DNA of 35,408 nucleotides, taken from Lenisia limosa. Its lineage: Eukaryota; Breviatea. The stretch spans positions 1 through 35,408 of the forward strand of contig LPNZ01008298.1 of the NCBI GenBank assembly GCA_001655205.1, written 5' to 3'. The notes under the pieces were generated by a model, which was not told where the DNA came from, made no database searches, and saw only the letters and a list, made by a program, of their open reading frames with translations. The position numbers and the translations under genes are program-made. Numbering within the stretch: the stretch's first letter is position 1; every line of letters begins with the position of its first letter. Below are positions 10,185 through 19,939 of the stretch, in pieces.

Positions 10185-11310
10185 AACGGATGGTGAGGGA
10201 AGCAGATGACCTGGATACCAGAGTTTTTGAAGGCAGGGTGTTGGTGGGTTCAGCAGCCTGGTTGTAGGCCTTCAGGGTGGAAAGAAGAACATGACAACGA
10301 AGAAGAGCAGTAGAAGAGATACCTTCAACAACCTGGGGGGACTTCTTGAGGAAATGTGAGAGTGGAGCGGAGGATAGCCTTGAAGATAGCGAAAGTTATG
10401 CGATCCAGGGCTTCCCCCAGATACAATAGTCGTTAATTTTTGAATACTATAAATCACAGCAACAGCATCTCCCTAACAAGCGCAACAAACCATATTTTGG
10501 ACATCTTTGATCGTAGGTGGAGTTCTGTCTAAGATAGCATCAAAGATTCTTGAGAGGAGGTTTGGTTCAAGATCTGAATTGAACTTGAGGGGTCTTCCAC
10601 CCTTTTCAGACTGAGGGGATCCTCCATTCTTGTACTTTTGTACAAAAGTGGGTTTCATCTAGAAATAGATGAATCTTGAGCGACATTCGACTGTAAGATG
10701 GTATTGTTTGGAAATATTATCAATATGTGCTCAAATAAGAAAGTCTTTTCATCAACCCTTAAGGAAGTCGGCAGCTGATCAAACGGTGATGGTTTGGTTC
10801 ATCGAATCAGCAATATTAAACACAGCTGTAACCTTTTCACAATCGGTCAGAGAGGACCATTGAGGAAAGTGACGCAGTTCGGTTGTCAGCCAATTTATCT
10901 AAATTAATAAGAAGAGCAGACTTAAATAATCTAGTTTACATTCAATAGGCGGTAGGGGGAAGGAATATTGAGTTACTATGAAGCATCTACTTCACTGAAA
11001 TATGAAAAGCACAAAGAGAAAGGAAACAACGTAAAACAGTCTTTCATCCCATAATAACCAGTTCAGGTAATACAATTACGTATTTTATTAAAATAATAAA
11101 GATAAGAAGAAGAAAAGGTGCATTCAGAGAGGCAGGAGATGAGGGAAATAACGGTTTTTAGTGATCACCCTCACATTTCGTTACTTTCGCTTCGCTTTTG
11201 ACTGTACAACAAATGATTCCTTCTACTATTCAAAAGGGGGAAAGGAAGGGGAAATGGACAAATTAATTTTTAATGATTTGTGCCCAAAAAATATGATTTA
11301 TTGTATTTTT
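10185..11310 (-). mobile_element. Family A internal-deletion copy A4
   Basis: 10195-10408 matches the late DDE exon of A2 (6050-6260). At about 10410 the sequence jumps directly to the exon 2 region (10411-11310 matches 9224-10160). The first two catalytic exons between these points are deleted. Remaining coding pieces: GGRPLKFNSDLEPNLLSRIF (about 10600-10530, -) and the first exon (about 10865-10770, -), which carries small changes. This is the usual form of a non-autonomous derivative. No terminal repeat is seen at its right end. Confidence 0.75.
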
Positions 11311-11414
11311 TTAATCAACTGCATTTAACTACCCTTCTGCACCATGTTAAACATGTTAGTTCTAAATGTTCATAAAGTTAGGTGAGGATAACCTTAGGCG
11401 AATTNNNNNNNNNN

Positions 11415-11545
11415 TTCCGATACTTTTTCAATGAACAATTGTCTTGAAAGAGCATCATATAAAAATGTATATCATAAACTATTATATAATATACTGTGTC
11501 ATAATGAACAAATGTCTTGAAAGAGCATCATAATTTTGGACCTTC
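11415..11545 (+). repeat. Dispersed repeat N, copy 1
   Basis: TTTTTCAATGAACAATTGTC and the following TTGAAAGAGCATCATATAAA recur at 13018-13140. Within each copy the ATGAACAA...CTTGAAAGAGCATCAT block is itself repeated once. The end, AATTTTGGACCTTCAGCAT, resembles the right end of the MITE at 15675-15800, so this may be a diverged member of that family. Confidence 0.6.
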
Positions 11546-11765
11546 AGCATATATTATAATTATCTACAAAATACTCAGATCTTACTGTTGATCTCCAGCA
11601 AAATGATACACAATCGGTAGTGTCATGTTATTAATGTCGTAGCCGTGGCCATACAACGCCAACACTCCATGTAAACACCTTGGATGTTAAACAGGAACAT
11701 AAAAGTGACCCAGTATCAATTACTGATGGATCAAAGGTGTCTGTGATTGAAATAGGCCTCCACCC

Positions 11766-11833
11766 CTTCCTACCTGTAGTTAATAGACCGACCATGCCAC
11801 TTCCTACCTGTAGTTAATAGACCGATCATGCCC
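11766..11833. repeat. 34-bp tandem duplication
   Basis: The unit CTTCCTACCTGTAGTTAATAG plus 13 further bases is present twice, with two or three mismatches. Confidence 0.85.
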
Positions 11834-12507
11834 CTTCGTAACATAGACGACTTCCTCACGGCACGCTGATAGTCTCGGACCTTGCTCAATCTGGATATTA
11901 GATAGAATAGATCCTCATTCTTTTGGTTTATTTATCAATCCCTTATTACGTTGACAAATCTTGTGTTTTGATACACTACCCCCAACCTGACTAATGATCT
12001 GCTGCGCCACCGCATCTAGTTGACCTGGGTTGAAGCCGGTTTGCATGGCGTCATAGATCATCGCAAACGCCTCAACCTTTGAGCCCCTATAGTGTCAAGA
12101 AGCCAGCTACCTCAATACTTGGTTCTCCTTTCAGTCAATAATATCTTTATCATTTAAGGTCCTCCAAAGCCTTCCTAATAGCTCCTGTGATTTCATTTGT
12201 GTTCATTCTCTTGTGTTTTCTGCATGTATAGCTTTAGGGTTAACTGCGCCCCCNNNNNNNNNNCCGGTTTTAACTATACTATATTATATGCAATATTATT
12301 ATTACCCTTTTTATATTTATTTCTCCAATCTCTTCGAGTTCCACTATTGACTGAGTCCCACGCACTTCCCAAGCCAAGGAGGAGTTACACCAGCGCATTT
12401 ACCTGAGATATAATATGAAGAATATACTCATTATCTATTATACGGTACACGCTACATCACGACTTATGATGTCAAATATACTTCATATTGATGAAGAAAA
12501 TCCCAGC

Positions 12508-12840
12508 CTAAGCCAAATTTTTGAAAGAGACTGTCAGGATCAGGGTATTTGGCCCTGCGGAGGTCGTGTCGAGCAGCAATAAACCATGTAGCTTGTTTAC
12601 AGATCCATGGCCAGTCCACTTGTCAGCTGACGCCACCGTGGCTGTGTCCCAAATGATGTTCGCATTTTCTGCAATATCAATATTGCAATGTGAACAGAGA
12701 AAACCCCGTTCACATTATTACAATTATAAAAGCATTGCCCTCCCCCGCACTCCCTTGGTACGCCAATACCGTATGCAATGCCAAAGACATGAGAACCGTC
12801 TGCTGATTGGTAGAGGTAATTGTCGTTGATTCTGGGGGAA
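12508..12840 (-). CDS. 3' end of an unidentified gene
   Basis: On the minus strand, after a CCCTTCCCCAG acceptor near 12834, the frame reads INDNYLYQSADGSHVFGIAY. A GT-AG intron of about 100 nt (GTATTGGCG to TTGATATTGCAG) follows. The last exon then begins ENANIIWDTATVASADKWTG and ends at a TAG whose last base is 12508. The joined sequence is phase-consistent and protein-like, with no membrane segment, but I do not recognise the family. Upstream exons would lie beyond 12840, where I find only repeats, so the gene may be cut off from its 5' part. Confidence 0.45.
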
Positions 12841-13017
12841 GGGGGTAAAATGTGAAAAAACAACATAACCGCTTCTTATCAACTCAATGTATCCAATTCC
12901 AATAATATGAAACAGTGTAAATAAAAAATGTTACAAAATATGATATGGAACACAAATAGGTAGTATCAATATGCAATTATTATTAATCATAAAGCTATGT
13001 CATATTGCAAAAGAAAG

Positions 13018-13140
13018 GTCCGATACTTTTTCAATGAACAATTGTCTTGAAAGATCATCATATAAAAATATCATAAACTATTATAAAATAACTGTGTCAT
13101 AACTTTTTCAATGAACAATTCTTGAAAGAGCATCATATCA
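13018..13140 (+). repeat. Dispersed repeat N, copy 2
   Basis: Matches 11415-11545 with small deletions, including the internal duplication of the ATGAACAATT / CTTGAAAGA block. Followed by an AT-rich palindromic tract (13135-13205) of ATCATATGATAT-type sequence. Confidence 0.6.
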
Positions 13141-13400
13141 TATTATATGATATAAATATTATATAATATACTCTATCATATGTAGTAGTATATCATATGA
13201 TATACAGTGCCCGACATAAACATTGGCAAAAAGATTTTTTTGATAACTTTTCGCAATTTCCACTGTTTTTAGTCAAAAAGTAACCATTTTGTACAAAAAA
13301 AGTGTTTTATTTAGTTTATAAACATATCAATCAAATATATATGTAACATATATGGTAACTCCTGGAAGAATTACAAAAATCATATATATTTTGAAAATAC

Positions 13401-13640
13401 CTAAATTGGACATGTCAAAACCATCAAAAACATCAATTTAGTCGGTCCACCATTAGCGTCAATAACTGCTTGGCAACGTCTTCCCATGGACGAAATAAGG
13501 TTCTGAGTCTCAGCGGTGGTGGTTTGGGACCATGCCGCTTGCAGTTTCTCCATCATGTCGGCCTCAGATGTTAGTTTGACACTAGATGCACGAAGTTTGG
13601 CGTCCAGAAGCTGCCAGGTATGTTCAATGGGGTTGAGGTC
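13401..13640 (-). pseudogene. Tc1 transposase C-terminal part
   Basis: QQDLNPIEHTWQLLDAKLR contains the hallmark DLNPIE.W sequence, followed by the usual tail (LISSMGRRCQAVIDANGG, TK). The second catalytic region (QQDN.P.H) and the DLNPIE motif are fused at QQD, so about 35 residues between the second and third catalytic positions are deleted. Confidence 0.85.
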
Positions 13641-13811
13641 TTGTTGAACAATAGCACGCTTCAGTTGGATATGAGAGATACACATCTGAAATAATTACAA
13701 ATTTTCTTTAAATTTTGTGATAATATCAGAATGATTTTGTCAAGTCATATTAAGAGAACCAGACAATGAAAAACGACTTTATGAAAACAGTTAAAGCTAG
13801 GCTTTTCAAAA

Positions 13812-14262
13812 AGTACAGGATTACTCAAATCAACTTCGTATTGATGCAATTGAAGCTGAAGGTATTTTCGTCACTGAGATGCTTATGCGGCGCCGACTCA
13901 ACAATGCTGACTTCTATTGTTTCAAAGCTCGTAAGAAGCCATGGATCTCCCAAAAGAACCGTCTACACCGTCTTCAGTGGTCTCGTGAAAGAGTGAACTG
14001 GACCAATGCTCAGTGGTAGAGTCATGTGGACTGATGAGTCCAAGTTCCAACTTTTCAAGCCAGATGGAAATACCCGCGTGTGGAGAAAGAAGGGTACTGC
14101 CTGGGATATCGTTCACATCATCCCAACTGTCAATTAGGTGGACGTGTTCTCGTCTGGGGTGCAATCGGCAAAGGAGGCGTTGGCAAGTTGTACCAGATTA
14201 AGGGCATTATGAATAAAGAAGTGTATCGTCAAGTCAAGGATGTATTACCACTTCGAAATTGT
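13812..14262 (+). pseudogene. Tc1 transposase catalytic core, inverted
   Basis: The plus strand reads IEAEGIFVTEMLMRRRLNNA, then ARKKPWISQKNRLHRLQWS, then VMWTDESKFQLFKPDG (first catalytic Asp), then GGRVLVWGAIGKGGVGKLYQ and GIMNKEVYRQV. At least two frame changes are needed (near 14020 and 14090). Order and spacing within the block are normal for Tc1, but the strand is opposite to both flanking transposase parts. Confidence 0.85.
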
Positions 14263-14391
14263 TTAACCCAACGATAGACACTTCGTTGTGAAATTTCATG
14301 GACAGAATTCTTGATAATTCTCCAAATTTTGGCAGGATTCAAGCCAGCTCGGCATAAACCGCAAACTTCCCCCTTAACAATATGGTGACTA
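14240..14391 (-). pseudogene. Tc1 transposase N-terminal HTH
   Basis: The minus-strand frame contains VCGLCRAGLNPAKIWRIIKN and ISQRSVYRWVKQFRSG, a typical first helix-turn-helix of Tc1/mariner transposases that binds the terminal repeats. It abuts the inverted core near 14240. Confidence 0.75.
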
Positions 14392-14745
14392 ACTGATGAA
14401 TATTTCCCCATATTTGAGTGAAAATGTAAAATATGGAATGAAATCAAAACAGAAAACTGTTATACTCAGGATGATGAAGATATTCATGTTAGTATTTTGG
14501 AAAATATTATATATTTCAAAAAGTGCAGTTAGAATTTCACAAAAAAATGGTCCAAAAAAGTGCAAAATAAAAATTTGCGAAAGGTCACCCTATTAATTTT
14601 GTATTTTCTGATTTTTTTAAAAAATATAAAATCTAACACTTTTTTGTACAAAATGGTTGCTTTTTGACTAAAAACGGTGTAGGTATTCCACGCTATTCTG
14701 AAAAAATATCATATGATATAATATTACATATGATATATATATATA

Positions 14746-15646
14746 TAGTTAAAACCGCGAACATGATTAAAACCGCGAACAAAAAGGAGGCTTNNNNNNN
14801 NNNNNNNNNNNNNNNNNNNNNNNNNNNNNNNNNNNNNNNNNNNNNNNNNNNNNNNNNNNNNNNNNNNNNNNNNNNNNNNNNNNNNNNNNNNNNNNNNNNN
14901 NNNNNTCAGTAAAAACACTGATTATGGGCCAAGAATGTCCCTGCGATAATGTAAAGACGTTCTTGCACCATGAGATTTGATTTTTTCCACTCTTGAGTAA
15001 CCTAGAGGCATTTAAGTAGAGAATACGAGACAAATTGGGCAAAAAATGAGCGTAAATTACCGATAAATGGGCGAAAATATGATAGAAGATGTTAATAAAT
15101 CAAGCGAATTTAACTCTTACCTTTTGTGCCGTTCCAGAACGGTAAATGGGTTATTGACGCAGTATATACTTTAATCAGACGTCTATTTCGTCCATTGGCT
15201 CTATTATAGAGACTGAACAAGGAAAACTCTTGAAAAAACCGTTACAAAAGTTGACTTAAATACCTCAAAACCACTACATTTTCTCCAAAAATGGACTTCA
15301 GATTCGAATTCTCCTTAAAAAATCGCGTTTCTATGGTGGGGCACTTTAATAGGCTCAAAATGCTATTATTCTGAAAGAGGGGGGTTTCAAAAAATATTTT
15401 CGCGTAAAAGAAACTGGGTGACCCTGACCGGGTCGATTCTGATCAAAAGATCTTTTTTTTTCGATTTTTTTATCTCCTCTTTTTTTTTTTCTTTTTGCTC
15501 ATAATTTCTTTGTTTTGATGTTATTGATAGTCTAGTACTCAAAACTGCCGAATTTCACACTAAAAAGGGTGTTATTGAAGCGATTTATGTCGATTTTTGG
15601 CTTGTTCGCGGTTTTAATCATGTTCGCGGTTTTAACCACCAACCTA
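14746..15646. mobile_element. Family A non-autonomous element A5
   Basis: Terminal repeats face each other: 14746-14782 (AGTTAAAACCGCGAACATG, direct) and 15599-15646 (reverse complement ending ACCACCAACCTATA). The element is about 0.9 kb and includes a gap (14794-14905). It lacks family A transposase domains. An internal minus-strand exon after CTCTAG near 15003 reads QEWKKSNLMVQERLYIIAGT. Two poly-pyrimidine tracts lie at 15450-15510. Confidence 0.75.
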
Positions 15647-15674
15647 TATTATATATTAGTATATATAATTATTA

Positions 15675-15800
15675 TATGCTCGAGTTCCTAAACTATGTCG
15701 TTAATTCGAACTGTTTTAAAGGGGAATAGCTGATTTGGCGATCGTAATTAATTAACGACATTAATTCGAATTAACAACAGAATTTTGGACCTTGAGCATA
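15675..15800. mobile_element. MITE M1 (126 bp)
   Basis: The left end TATGCTCGAGTTCCTAAAC is the imperfect inverted repeat of the right end, AAAATTnTGGACCTTGAGCATA-like. Internally GTCGTTAATTCGAA pairs with TTCGAATTAA and AACGACATTAATT. No coding content. Ends related to MITE M2 at 31282-31561. Confidence 0.65.
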
Positions 15801-15811
15801 TGATATACTAT

Positions 15812-16000
15812 ATGAAAGGTGACATTGAGTTTCAAAAGTTGATCGTGTCTTCAAAGTTGTCAACTTCACTTTTGCCTTTTTCCTCCAAGCTTGATACCCA
15901 CTCTTCCCGTTCTCCACCCGCAACCATTTTGAAACAGGAAATAGAAAAGAATGCAACAGGTAAGGGCAAAAGGGTTGATGAGCTGACATTAATTGGTTAG
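15812..16000 (+). CDS. Unidentified short ORF or first exon
   Basis: ATG at 15812 right after MITE M1. The frame is open to TAG at about 15998-16000 and is hydrophilic, serine- and lysine-rich (GDIEFQKLIVSSKLSTSLLP, EIEKNATGKGKRVDEL). It may be a complete small protein or the 5' end of the gene whose tail is seen at 16317-16391. Not recognised. Confidence 0.3.
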   Translation: MKGDIEFQKLIVSSKLSTSLLPFSSKLDTHSSRSPPATILKQEIEKNATGKGKRVDELTLIG

Positions 16001-16316
16001 ATTATTAAGGCTATCTAAAGTCGAAAAGACCAGAATTTGCCAGAACCATATAAATAGGACTTGTTTAAAACGCGGAGAGAGACAAAGGTGAAATGTTGAA
16101 GCAGTTGAAAAACACTATCAGAAGACTTAGTACATCTAGCCCAGTAGAATGAACCCCAATTTCTCTTACAGGATAACAATGGTCAGCCAACNNNNNNNNN
16201 NNNNNNNNNNNNNNNNNNNNNNNNNNNNNNNNNNNNNNNNNNNNNNNNNNNNNNNNNNNNNNNNNNNNNNNNNNNNNNNNNNNNNNNNNNNNNNNNNNNN
16301 NNNNNNNNNNNNNNNC

Positions 16317-16391
16317 TGCACTCAGTCTCTGCCCGGCCTACTGCTTGTTGGAAACTCCAACGGCTCGATAGAGGTCCTCAAGCAGGCATAA
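16317..16391 (+). CDS. C-terminal end of a possible WD-repeat protein
   Basis: Right after the gap 16192-16315 the plus strand reads CTQSLPGLLLVGNSNGSIEV and ends with a TAA at 16389-16391. A hydrophobic LLLVG strand followed by a turn and G-S-I-E-V is typical of a final WD40 blade strand, but 24 residues are too few for certainty. Confidence 0.3.
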   Translation, partial: CTQSLPGLLLVGNSNGSIEVLKQA

Positions 16392-16939
16392 ATTCTAAGG
16401 TTTATCTTTTTTCGATTGATACCCCCGAGTGGGGGGATGTTTTTTTCTAGTTTTCTACGCACTCCATTTGTTCGATTTTGTGGTATTGTTGTTAGCCAGT
16501 GTATTGTATTTATTCGAGATGTCGAGATGTTGATGCATTTCCTTCTATTTCTTGGAAGCGGGGGTGAGGGAAGAACAATTTGGAGGCCTTGGTAGCGGGG
16601 GATTCTCTTGCACTTGCTTGAAACTTGAGAACGCGGAAAAGTCGGTTTGACAACTTTCCGGGTCTGGAACCAGAGAGGAGGACCCGGCGGCGGATCGGGA
16701 AAAATGTACTTGCTAAGAAGAATAAACACACTTGTTTCAATAACTGGTCATAATCACATACCTCCTTTTTGGGACCTCATTCGACCATGTTACACTGTTC
16801 TGAAAGTGGCTCTCTATTTTCATAGTTGTAGTTAAAATCACACATTATACTCGAAACCGGTATTTTTTAAAAGAAATTACGATGTAATCAGCAAAATAAG
16901 ACCCCTTTTTACACTGGTACAAGTTCCCCAACCCCAGAC
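16392..16939. other. No confident gene
   Basis: Both strands have open frames over 16510-16740 with low-quality, proline-rich translations. A GC-rich patch at 16660-16705 contains GGCGGCGGATCGG. I see no domain. Confidence 0.4.
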
Positions 16940-17109
16940 CCCAGGGCCACCCCCCTGTGGTTTTGGTGGTTTTGGTGTGGTTTGCTCGTTTGCTTTGGGT
17001 TGAGTTGTTGAGTTTGTGTTCAGGTTGTGTTCAAAGTGTTCAAGTTGTGTTGCAGTTGGGCAGTTGGGTCCGAATTGGGTGTGAGTCTGTGAGTTGGGTT
17101 TCAGCAAGA
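16940..17109 (+). promoter_or_regulatory. G+T-rich upstream region of PACRG
   Basis: About 150 bases directly before the PACRG ATG are almost only G and T on the plus strand, with repeated GGTTTTGGTG, GTTGTG and TTGGGT units. A shorter tract of the same kind (GGGGTTTGGGTTCAGTTTGG) lies before ELOF1. No TATA box is evident. That it is a promoter or 5' UTR is inference from position. Confidence 0.35.
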
Positions 17110-17771
17110 ATGAGAACCAGAGCAACATCTCAGTTTCGTATTTTTTACGAAAGAGGAGATCTGCCAATTGCTGTTGAGCATAGAGCTCTTGGTAATAAAG
17201 TGTGCCAACTTTTTTTGTTATTTAGATTCAGTGGAAGGTCGAAATTGAAAAGCTTGATTATCACCATTATTTGCCAATATTCTTTGATGGGCTGAGGGAA
17301 ACAGATGTACCAGAATGTTTTATTATTATTTAGGAGCCATACAAGTTCCTTGCAAGACAAGGAGTTGAAGATTTGCTCAACAATGGGGGGCAAAAGATTG
17401 AGCTTGTGATTCCTCAACTTATCATTCCATTGAAACAGGCATTGAATTCAAAAAATATTCATATCATTTGTTCAACCCTCCAAGTTATTCAACAACTTGT
17501 TCTGAGTAGTGAAATGGTGGGAAGATTACTGGTGTCGTACTACAGACAGCTACTACCTGTTTTCAACGTTTTTAAGAACAGTAATAAAAATATTGGTTTT
17601 TTTTCAAAGTTCTTATTTGGGGACAATATTGACTACAGTCAACAAAAACGAGAAAATGTTGGTGACTTGATCCAAGAGACCCTTGAGCTACTTGAACTTC
17701 ATGGGGGTGAAGACGCTTTTATAAACATTAAGTACATGGTCCCAACATATGAAAGTGTTGTCCTCAACTAA
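17110..17771 (+). CDS. PACRG: PACRG, ciliary inner-junction protein
   Basis: PACRG binds doublet microtubules at the A-B tubule inner junction of cilia and flagella. Three exons: 17110-17199, 17226-17306 and 17334-17771, with GT-AG introns of only 26 and 27 nt, giving 202 residues. Family landmarks in order: [105 protein letters not shown] and [18 protein letters not shown] up to the usual C-terminal LN. The long variable N-terminal extension of animal PACRG is absent. An eight-residue hydrophobic insertion (GFFSKFLF, 17595-17618) interrupts the loop before [11 protein letters not shown] 17110 is chosen because homology starts just after it. Confidence 0.95.
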
Positions 17772-18156
17772 TCTTTTGTATATTCTTCAATGTAGAAAAA
17801 ATGTGATATTTTGAGCAATTTTTTTTGAAAGAGGGTTACACCATACTGAAATGGAAAGATAACAGTGTATCGGAAACAAATCGAAACAAACTGGCCACTC
17901 TCTACATAAATTGATAAAATAAGTACGTTTCAACCCCAAAAATTGCCAAACAAAAAAACATGGTGATGTGATCACTAGACATTGGTGGTTAGCCAGTACC
18001 CCCAGCTGCTGCTGGGTTCTCGGCACTTCCCTGGACGCCGGCGGGTATATTCTCGGAAAATTAGTCTCTTCCGCTCAAGTTACTTATTTCGTAGTTTTTA
18101 CACTCTATATTTCTAATTCCCTTCTCAGCTAGTTCTCTGGGCTTGTCATAAAAGAC
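17772..18156. other. Intergenic between PACRG and the next gene
   Basis: No coding signal is seen on either strand. A GC-richer patch (CAGCTGCTGCTGGG) lies near 18003. Confidence 0.5.
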
Positions 18157-19693
18157 ATGTTTGGTTGGGGAATCCCTCTTCATGACTTCCCTATCGTATT
18201 CTGTTGTTAATTGTCAACACTTACGTCAAATTCTACAGGCTCTCCTCCCTCACGATTGTTTCCTTTGTGATCTCTCCTTTTTTTCCTAACCTCATCACCG
18301 CAGGTCATTGAGGGACCTCAATTTGAGGACCCGGTCCCCATATGCTTCGATGGAGGTTGTTTAATGCCTAGACTTCCAGGACTGCATTCTGTAGACCACG
18401 AAGGCAAGTCACCCTCTTCCCCATCGACTCAAATGTTATTCTTTCGTTTCTTCAAATGTTACTCCACCCCCGCCAGACCTTTTGTAATCAATATTATATC
18501 TTTGTGATTAATTATAATATTTGTATTATCATACAAACATGTACCTTTCTCTCTCTACTCTGATACGTTAGGTTCAAGTAGCTCCGCACCTTTTGCCGAA
18601 TTGCGTGCATGGTGCACCGTGACTCCTCCAGACAGAAGGTCCTCTTTCTAAGCGATGACTATGTTACTCGGCGAGAATGGTGAGAAAAGACTATGCTTAC
18701 CTGGATTTTATATTTAGTATTCTTTATTCATTTTTTTTAGCTCCGAAGATAGCAACTGACCGTCAAATTAAATTTTTCAATGATCTCCTCAAGAAGCTCG
18801 CTGAAACGTCGCTAAAAGTTAGTTTTCAGATGTTTGGGGTGTCACTTTTTTGTGTGCTTATATGAATGGATTGGAGCTTTTGTTGATAATATTCCCGGTA
18901 GGCACATCGTGGATCGAAAGAGCCGTTCGCTTATAAGCTGCCTCATTGACGTCTTGGACACAGCGCGGGCTCTGATGGGGCAGTTTGGTATCAAAGGTTA
19001 GCCGTATCAAAGTGGGGTTAAAGCGCCTTTTTTAGTAGCCAAGTAGGACAAGGATCAGTTTAAGTCGGTTTTTGGGAATGGTCAAATATTTTTTTTAAAA
19101 AAAGGAATTCTCATTTTCTTGAGTAATCACCCTTCATTTTCTTTTCTCTCTGTACTCTTCATTTAAGAGGTATCAGTCGCCTAACCCATATCCAAACAAC
19201 AATACTTACAACTTGTATATGATATATAATATAGATTTACGCATCAGAAGTAAGCTGAAAGATACACTATTTGAAAAATCGTTCTTTTCTGATCTTGCCC
19301 CTCTTCCCCTTCTCGGCAGTCTTTTAGAAATAGAAAAAGGGAAGACTTTTTTTGCAAGTATCGAGAAAATTCCCAAATAAGCCATTTAATTTAACCCCGC
19401 TTAAATGAACACTTATAGTTTTAGAAGAATCTGAAGGCAACAGAAACCGGATGGGCAAGCTTGTGCAGTTCAAGGTCCCTGCCACAGAAGGCACAGTCGC
19501 AGCGTCTACAGCTAATGCCAACAGTGCGGTGACGTATGCTGTCGTACGTTCCCTTTTGGCTTGTAGCGTTCTTCCGCTTGACGATCCGAGCTTCGATGCT
19601 GACGCGGATGGAGTTTACATGGGAATAATCTTCTCTTTTGCGTTTGCTGTAGCAAATGATACTTCTGCTAACACTTCAGACTTGTTTAGGTAG
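18157..19693 (+). CDS. Unidentified multi-exon gene
   Basis: A string of protein-like exon pieces on the plus strand, separated by GT-AG introns. A possible start at 18157 (MFGWGIPLHDFPI) is followed by a piece after CACCGCAG at 18303 (VIEGPQFEDPVPICFDGG), APKIATDRQIKFFNDLLKKL near 18740-18810, HIVDRKSRSLISCLIDVLDT near 18905-19000, and a last exon after TTTTAG near 19421 with MGKLVQFKVPATEGTVAAST and MGIIFSFAFAVAND, ending at TAG 19691-19693. I could not make all phases agree, so exon limits are tentative. The last exon has one hydrophobic segment. No family recognised. Confidence 0.5.
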
Positions 19694-19939
19694 GTATCAG
19701 CCATTCTTCCGTGATTCCTTTTTTTAAAAAACTTAATCAACTAGAGATGTAATTGTCTGGTTTGTATTACTTGTGTGAATGATGGAGACGTGCCATCGTT
19801 TCGTGTTTTATGTTTTTCCTGTACCAGTAGTAATGTTAATGTTTGTGTTCTTCCATTTCAAGAAGCATTGTGTAGAGTTCAATTCCANNNNNNNNNNCTA
19901 CATGAATACTACAGCGCTAAATATTATTGATGAATCTGC

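Larger units (their letters stand above)
11311..12507. other. No confident gene; repeats only
   Basis: Contains the N-type repeat at 11415-11545, a 34-bp tandem at 11766-11833 and two 10-N gaps (11405-11414, 12254-12263). A possible plus-strand exon near 12280-12400 has no recognisable product. Confidence 0.4.
13205..14700 (-). mobile_element. Tc1-like element, rearranged
   Basis: The left end CAGTGCCCGACATAAAC after TA is typical of Tc1 elements. Inverted repeats pair 13258-13312 with 14632-14683 (TTTTTAGTCAAAAAG, AACCATTTTGTACAAAAAA), but about 50 terminal bases of the right end are missing. The 1.5 kb length fits Tc1. Transposase parts lie inside in mixed orientation: HTH on minus at 14240-14391, core on plus at 13812-14262, C-terminal part on minus at 13401-13640. 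The element cannot make a functional transposase. Confidence 0.85.

Noticed and set aside
14700-14752. CRISPR-like or regulatory meaning of the ATATGATAT palindromes
   Set aside because: These are AT dinucleotide-type low-complexity tracts that flank several elements; there are no spaced unit repeats.
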